A stretch of DNA of 64,000 nt. Origin: a virus. The notes beneath the pieces are model-generated. The model saw only the letters and a program-made list of their open reading frames with translations. It made no database searches and was not told where the DNA came from. Of this stretch, positions 60,248-64,000 are shown one piece after another. Within the stretch, counting starts at the first letter, position 1. Each line of letters begins with the position of its first letter. The position numbers and the translations under genes are program-made. The DNA lies in IMG/VR virus record IMGVR_UViG_3300032304_000900, positions 1 to 64,000 of that record. The stretch is one strand, 5' to 3'.

Positions 60248-61474
60248 TTAGAATGACGCTAAGTTGGCATCTGCAAAATTTTGACTGCTGAAATTTGCTT
60301 TTCCATCTGGACCTTGACCTAAGAATCTTTCTTTGGTTAATGTTTCCAGTTCTAAAAATTGCATTTGCACATTTATTTGTGTTGGAAATCCATCTGGATG
60401 TGTCGCTAGTTGTCCATTTGGTGCGTAATTAACTTGTAAATCTGTAAGGACACAAGTTGAAATTCTATTCAAATGAGGATGTTCTCTATCTCCAAAATAA
60501 TACACAATATCAAACTCAGAAGGAAACAAATAAAGCATTTTGTTTACATTGTTTTGAAACTCTGGATGCATGTAAAATTTAAATGTGTTAATAATTCTTT
60601 TTACATTCGCTGCCTCTTCTGGTGATCTTGGAGCAAATTGATAATTAAATGAAAATCTACGAAATTCCATAGATTTAAATAGTTGTTCTTTTCTTGGATT
60701 CGGTGCTGCTTTATATAAAGCTGAAAGCATGCTTCTAGCAGGATTCATTTCAAATCCCTTTACAACAGCACCACCTGTTCCAGTTGCCATTGCGCCAGCA
60801 TTAGGATTCGTTCCTGCTTCTGCTGCTGCTCCAAAAATAGCACCAAGTTCTTCCTCACCATATGTAGCTCTATAACCTACATTTACTTCATTAGGGACAT
60901 GTAAAGCAATAGCATTTCTTAGACGTTTAATTTTTTGTGTTGCTTTAAGACCACTCATTCCTGGAGCATTTTCTAGAATTTTACCGTAAGCAACAGCTGC
61001 TCCAGTAGTAGCACCACCTGTAACTGCGCCAGCTCCAGCAGAACCAACAGTTCCTTTTAAAAACCTTGCTGTTCCACCACTTGTGCCAATTTGACTTGCT
61101 CCCTGCCCAGCACCAGCGAATGCTCCAGTAACACCACCAACTACAGCACCACCAGTTGCAGCAGCACCAGTAGCCTGTCCCATGCTTACTTGTTTTCCTT
61201 GAACAGTATTTTGTTCTGTTTTATCTACATCACCAACTACACCAATTTTTCCTTCTGAGAAAACACGAGATTGTTCAGAAACATTAATATAAAAAACAAC
61301 ATAATTTAAGTATGATTGATTAAAAAAGTTCTGACCTACTTTTCCAATTTCACCACCTTGACTACTAAAGAGATCTATTGGGTAGTGTAAATTTTCCACA
61401 TTGTATTTACTTCGATCTAATGCGGTCTCTCTTGTTATTTTTGGCGTTTGTGGAGGTGTTGTTCTTTCTGCCAT
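60248..61474 (-). CDS. 48: Baseplate tail-tube cap protein gp48
   Basis: gp48 is the tube-fold baseplate component on which the tail tube grows. In 408 residues (T4 364), the N-terminal LHYPIDLFSSQGGEIGK and the C-terminal tube-fold segment (HPEFQNNVNKMLYLFPSEFD, HLNRISTCVLTDLQVNYAPN) are recognisable. A long Gly/Ala/Thr-rich segment at about residues 98-170 (GAAATGGAVVGGVTGAFAGA and similar) is inserted and looks like glycine-zipper helices. An AATAAATA late box lies about 36 bases upstream and the ribosome site is TAGGAC. Confidence 0.8.
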   Translation of the reverse strand: MAERTTPPQTPKITRETALDRSKYNVENLHYPIDLFSSQGGEIGKVGQNFFNQSYLNYVVFYINVSEQSRVFSEGKIGVVGDVDKTEQNTVQGKQVSMGQATGAAATGGAVVGGVTGAFAGAGQGASQIGTSGGTARFLKGTVGSAGAGAVTGGATTGAAVAYGKILENAPGMSGLKATQKIKRLRNAIALHVPNEVNVGYRATYGEEELGAIFGAAAEAGTNPNAGAMATGTGGAVVKGFEMNPARSMLSALYKAAPNPRKEQLFKSMEFRRFSFNYQFAPRSPEEAANVKRIINTFKFYMHPEFQNNVNKMLYLFPSEFDIVYYFGDREHPHLNRISTCVLTDLQVNYAPNGQLATHPDGFPTQINVQMQFLELETLTKERFLGQGPDGKANFSSQNFADANLASF

Positions 61475-61480
61475 GATAGT

Positions 61481-61488
61481 CCTAAATA
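61481..61488 (+). promoter_or_regulatory. Possible late promoter box CCTAAATA for the plus-strand block
   Basis: CCTAAATA on the plus strand, within the 44-base divergent gap, is one of the CTAAATA-type variants. It would start transcription near 61495, giving a leader of about 24 bases before gene 4. It is one of the two boxes that fit into this small gap. Confidence 0.4.
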
Positions 61489-61509
61489 TAGGTGGTTGTT
61501 ATTTAATAT

Positions 61510-61517
61510 TATTTATT
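61510..61517 (-). promoter_or_regulatory. Possible late promoter box AATAAATA upstream of gene 48
   Basis: AATAAATA on the minus strand lies about 36 bases before the gene 48 ATG, in the divergent gap. With the plus-strand box at 61481-61488, predicted starts (about 61503 and 61495) would overlap by a few bases. Confidence 0.45.
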
Positions 61518-61518
61518 C

Positions 61519-61977
61519 ATGTTTCACAAAGGCAAATTCAGACCAAAACATCCCCAAAAATATGATGGCGATCCAACAAATATAATTTATAGAAGTAGTT
61601 GGGAATTGCGTTTTATGATTTGGGCAGACGAAAAACCGAATGTCACAAAATGGCGATCGGAGGAGACTGTTATTCCATATATTTCGCCGATTGACAATAA
61701 GCTGCACAGATACTTTGTTGATTTTCAAATTCAAATTAAAGATAAAACTGGGGTACTAAAAACTTATTTAATTGAAATAAAACCAGAAATCCAAACAAAA
61801 CCACCTGTAGTCCAGAGGCGAGTTACAAAAAGGTATCTTGAAGAAGTTGTAACGTGGGGTAAAAATGAAGCCAAATGGAAAGCAGCAAAAGAATACGCAA
61901 AAGACAGGGGTTGGGAATTTTTAATTATAACAGAAAAGAATCTTGGAATAACAAATAATTGGTATAAGACTAAATAA
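61519..61977 (+). CDS. 4: Head completion nuclease-like protein gp4
   Basis: gp4 (gp50/gp4) completes the filled head before tail joining. The 152 residues match T4 gp4 (150). It has a Vsr/TnsA-like nuclease core: Glu29 in IIYRSSWELRF, Asp68 in RYFVDFQI, and the Glu86-x-Lys88 pair in YLIEIKPE, i.e. the PD-(D/E)xK layout. C-terminal helices EEVVTWGKNEAKWKAAKEYA are typical. It is the first plus-strand gene. No clear ribosome site precedes the ATG. Confidence 0.92.
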   Translation: MFHKGKFRPKHPQKYDGDPTNIIYRSSWELRFMIWADEKPNVTKWRSEETVIPYISPIDNKLHRYFVDFQIQIKDKTGVLKTYLIEIKPEIQTKPPVVQRRVTKRYLEEVVTWGKNEAKWKAAKEYAKDRGWEFLIITEKNLGITNNWYKTK

Positions 61978-61981
61978 TTGA

Positions 61982-62566
61982 ATGAAAAAACAATCAACTG
62001 GTAAATTAGAATCTATCTTTAACGATAGCGCATATGATATATCTGCTGCTAAAAAGTCGCAACAGTGGTTCACAGCACAAATTAAAAAACTATCTACAGC
62101 AACTCCACAAAAAGTTTTACGTGATGGAACATTAACATCAACTATGATTCCTGGAGGAATGTATCTGTTTTACTATGACCCAAAACACAAAGATACATTA
62201 CCATATTATGACAGATTTCCATTAGTTTTGCCATTTAGAAAAGTAAAAGGTGGTTTCTACGGATTAAACTTTCATTACTTACCACCTTTGTTGCGTGTAA
62301 GATTACTGGATAGATTGTTACAATTTTCAACAACAGCTGGCTTAACAGAACAAACAAAATTAAGATTTAAATATCAACTTATTGCTGGAAGCGCAAAATT
62401 TGCAGCAGCACAACCTTGTGTAAAAATGTATTTGAATAATCATGTAATGAGTAGATTTGTTGAAATAAACCCAAACGATTGGGTAACTGCTATGCTACTT
62501 CCTGTAGAAAGGTTTGTTGGAGCAAATAAAGACAATGTTTGGAGAGATTCTAAAAGGGCAATCTAA
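61982..62566 (+). CDS. Conserved T4-like protein of unknown assignment, 194 aa
   Basis: This 194-residue protein is basic and shows a distinctive segment GGMYLFYYDPKHKDTLPYYD, then RFPLVLPFRKVKGGFYGLNF and HYLPPLLRVRLLDRLLQF. I have the impression that related proteins occur in other aquatic T4-like phages, but I cannot tie it to a T4 gene. By location next to gp4 it could be a head- or tail-completion factor, for example a functional counterpart of gp2 or gp3; this is conjecture. It starts four bases after gene 4 and its stop overlaps the gene 54 ATG (TAATG). Confidence 0.6.
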   Translation: MKKQSTGKLESIFNDSAYDISAAKKSQQWFTAQIKKLSTATPQKVLRDGTLTSTMIPGGMYLFYYDPKHKDTLPYYDRFPLVLPFRKVKGGFYGLNFHYLPPLLRVRLLDRLLQFSTTAGLTEQTKLRFKYQLIAGSAKFAAAQPCVKMYLNNHVMSRFVEINPNDWVTAMLLPVERFVGANKDNVWRDSKRAI

Positions 62567-63234
62567 TGGCATCAATTAACGAATTTATAGCACAAGTAAA
62601 AGAAGAAGGATTAGCAAGAGATAATCGATATCTTGTTACAATCACACCACCACAATTTTTGGTCGCTAACGCACCAGATGTAAAATTAAGATTGTTGTGC
62701 CAAAGTGTATCAATGCCAGGAATGAATTTTGTTTCAAACCCAGTACTAACATATGGCGAACAACGTGAAGTGATTTACAATCGTCAATTTGAACCAATTA
62801 ATATGGAGTGGATACTTGATAGTAGATTGGATATTAAAAAGTTTTGGGATGAGTGGCAACAACTAATGATTCATCCAGTTTCTAGAATGGTTAGTTACTA
62901 TGAAGATTATATTGGAACAATTGAAATCGATCAACTAGATGCAAGCAACGAAGAAAGACCAAGATATGCTGTAAGATTATATGAAGCATATCCTAAAACA
63001 GTAGCACCAATTTCTTTTAGTGCGGGATCAAAAGAAATTACTAAGTTGTCAGTAACAATTGAATACAAATATTGGCTACCATTAAATGTAGCAAGTAGCA
63101 GTAATGATTCACAATATATTCCAGATTTTAATATGGGGTCGCCATCATATCAAGATTTACTTGGTGGTGGAATTCAATCATTTAATGTATCAGGAAGTAC
63201 ATTAGATTGGCCATATCAAGAAATTGACATATAA
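62566..63234 (+). CDS. 54: Baseplate tail-tube initiator gp54-like
   Basis: gp54 is the tube-fold protein placed above gp48 that starts tube polymerisation. In 222 residues (T4 gp54 320), the N-terminus MASINEFIAQVKEEGLARDN resembles T4 gp54 (MYSLEEFNNQAINADFQRNN). The tube-fold core follows the same order: EPINMEWILDSRLDIKKFWD, HPVSRMV and ISFSAGSKEITKLSVTIEYK. It is shorter than T4 gp54 in the middle. Position in the plus-strand block with gp4 is unlike T4, where 54 follows 48. Confidence 0.7.
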   Translation: MASINEFIAQVKEEGLARDNRYLVTITPPQFLVANAPDVKLRLLCQSVSMPGMNFVSNPVLTYGEQREVIYNRQFEPINMEWILDSRLDIKKFWDEWQQLMIHPVSRMVSYYEDYIGTIEIDQLDASNEERPRYAVRLYEAYPKTVAPISFSAGSKEITKLSVTIEYKYWLPLNVASSSNDSQYIPDFNMGSPSYQDLLGGGIQSFNVSGSTLDWPYQEIDI

Positions 63235-63235
63235 T
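63207..63235 (+). promoter_or_regulatory. Possible sigma-70 promoter upstream of the holin-like gene
   Basis: TTGGCC (63207-63212), a 17-base spacer and TATAAT (63230-63235) match the consensus at 10 of 12 positions and lie just before the holin-like gene. The -10 overlaps the gene 54 stop codon. The weaker -35 makes this a candidate only. Confidence 0.35.
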
Positions 63236-63261
63236 AACAATAATAAAAAGAAAGGGTAATT

Positions 63262-63684
63262 ATGTCAGAAGAAAAAGCAAAAGAAGATTGGATGCAAAAG
63301 AAATGGCGTCCTGCTATGGGATGGATGTATATGGTTGTATGTTTCTGTGACATGGTTTTATTTCCAGTAGCTTGGTCAATTCTACAAGCAGTATTACATC
63401 AACCTGTTACACAATGGAATCCTCTAACACTACAGGGTGCAGGTTTATTTCACTTGGCTATGGGTGCTGTATTAGGTATTGCTGCTTGGGGTAGAACGCA
63501 AGAGAAAGTTGCTGGAGCATCAACTGTTCCAACATCAGTAGGTTTACCAACTCCATCTCCAATAAGTTCAAGTATGCCATCATTATCACCAACACCAACA
63601 GTAACACCATCACCAATGGCATCTGCTAAAATTCCTGATGATGCTCCTGTTGTTCCTAAAGGACGCATGAAAATTGAAGACTGA
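63262..63684 (+). CDS. Holin-like membrane protein (GTA-holin/3TM type)
   Basis: The 140-residue protein resembles the 3-TM holin family. The core EDWMQKKWRPAMGWMYMVVC leads into a first hydrophobic helix, a second segment around LQGAGLFHLAMGAVLGIAAW carries GRTQEK after it, and a Pro/Ser/Thr-rich tail (residues about 85-130) precedes a basic end. Two clear hydrophobic stretches are visible, at about residues 17-45 and 55-76. Holins permeabilise the membrane at lysis; here the wall hydrolases visible are in gp5. A good ribosome site (AAAGGG) lies upstream. Its stop overlaps the gene 16 start. Confidence 0.75.
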   Translation: MSEEKAKEDWMQKKWRPAMGWMYMVVCFCDMVLFPVAWSILQAVLHQPVTQWNPLTLQGAGLFHLAMGAVLGIAAWGRTQEKVAGASTVPTSVGLPTPSPISSSMPSLSPTPTVTPSPMASAKIPDDAPVVPKGRMKIED

Positions 63685-64000
63685 TAAAGAATTGAGTAAA
63701 GTTTTTGACATTGAAGTTGAAAATGAAAAGGTAGGTGTAACAACAAATCTTGTTATTCAAGATGATGTTGTAAAAACATCTACGGAAAAAGTTGAGTCTG
63801 ATTTTGATCAGACAAGAAAAAACTTGCATCTTCTCTTGTTACAGGGAGAAGATGCTTTGATGGGTGCTCTTGAAGTTGCAAAATCTTCAGAGCATCCACG
63901 TGCTTTTGAAGTTGTTGGAAATTTAATAAAACAACTTGCTGATGTAAACCAGCAACTTATGGATCTTCATAAACAGAAACAAAATTTAGAAGAAACGAAA
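63674..64000 (+). CDS. 16: Terminase small subunit gp16 (partial, runs off the window)
   Basis: The visible 109 residues match the small terminase family: an N-terminal region LSKVFDIEVENEKV, then the coiled-coil core DQTRKNLHLLLLQGEDALMG, SEHPRAFEVVGNLIKQLADV and NQQLMDLHKQKQNL, equivalent to T4 gp16 (serine-pro-arg-ala-phe-glu-val motif). gp16 binds DNA and regulates gp17. The frame has no ATG start. I chose the TTG at 63674, inside the end of the holin-like gene, which gives MKTDKELSKVF with GGA about ten bases upstream; a second TTG lies at 63692. The 3-prime end is beyond the window. Gene 17 is about 44 kb away on the other strand. Confidence 0.85.
   Translation, partial: MKTDKELSKVFDIEVENEKVGVTTNLVIQDDVVKTSTEKVESDFDQTRKNLHLLLLQGEDALMGALEVAKSSEHPRAFEVVGNLIKQLADVNQQLMDLHKQKQNLEETK

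Noticed and set aside
61475-61518. Sigma-70 promoter in the divergent gap
   Set aside because: No TTGACA-like -35 at suitable distance from a -10; only late-type boxes are seen.
61969-61976. ACTAAATA before the 194-aa gene
   Set aside because: It is formed by the last codons and stop of gene 4 (Thr-Lys-stop) and is five bases from the next ATG; no need for a promoter there.
1-64000. tRNA genes, integrase, toxin-antitoxin or anti-defence cassette
   Set aside because: No cloverleaf-like sequence or recognisable protein of these kinds was seen on reading both strands; a covariance-model tRNA search would settle the former.

Overview
The window is a contiguous piece of a tailed phage genome of the T4 type (contractile-tailed myovirus, T4-like superfamily). 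It is AT-rich and densely packed, with almost every gene touching or overlapping its neighbour and no gene-free stretch longer than about 100 bases. The evidence is the nearly complete, recognisable T4 virion gene set: capsid, scaffold, protease, portal, tube, sheath, large terminase, neck, baseplate wedge and hub. T4-type replication and regulation genes are also present (gp46, gp47, gp55, UvsW, UvsY). No tRNA, CRISPR array, integrase or IS element is visible. The gene order is close to that of T4-like phages of aquatic bacteria. The host cannot be told from the sequence, except that it should use a standard sigma-70 type polymerase, because three promoters match the -35/-10 consensus exactly.

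Layout. Bases 1-8140 (minus strand) hold accessory and early/middle genes: small unknown proteins, a 2-oxoglutarate/Fe(II) oxygenase, the gp46/gp47 recombination nuclease, the late sigma factor gp55, the helicase UvsW and the recombination mediator UvsY. Two exact sigma-70 promoters (627-655 and 5724-5752) drive parts of this block. Bases 8159-21659 (minus) hold head and neck genes in the order tube-like protein, 23, 22, 21, two unknowns, 67, 20, 19, 18, 17, 15, 14, 13. A strong hairpin terminator (8943-8968) follows gene 23. Bases 21663-36469 (minus) hold large adhesion and structural genes, including two paralogous proteins flanking a receptor-binding-like protein and a 1774-residue repeat-built fibre protein. 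Bases 36469-61474 (minus) encode the baseplate: a 2734-residue DUF4815-type protein, gp8, gp7, gp6, gp25, a PAAR tip, gp5 with two wall hydrolase domains, a gp27-like hub, gp53 and gp48. At about 61,500 the direction flips, and the plus strand carries gp4, an unknown, gp54, a holin-like protein and the start of the small terminase gp16.

How it fits together. Host-type promoters would express gp55 and the recombination genes early. gp55 would then direct polymerase to late promoters, whose T4-like -10 boxes (TATAAATA, and the variants ACTAAATA, GATAAATA and AATAAATA) sit just upstream of genes 22, 19, 18, the large fibre genes and the DUF4815 gene. The less expected signals are an exact consensus sigma-70 promoter pointing antisense into the structural genes at 35854-35882; a roughly 75-residue module repeated across three neighbouring baseplate genes; an alternating two-repeat architecture in the long fibre; a 46-residue cysteine-rich membrane peptide; and the separation of the two terminase genes onto opposite strands about 44 kb apart.
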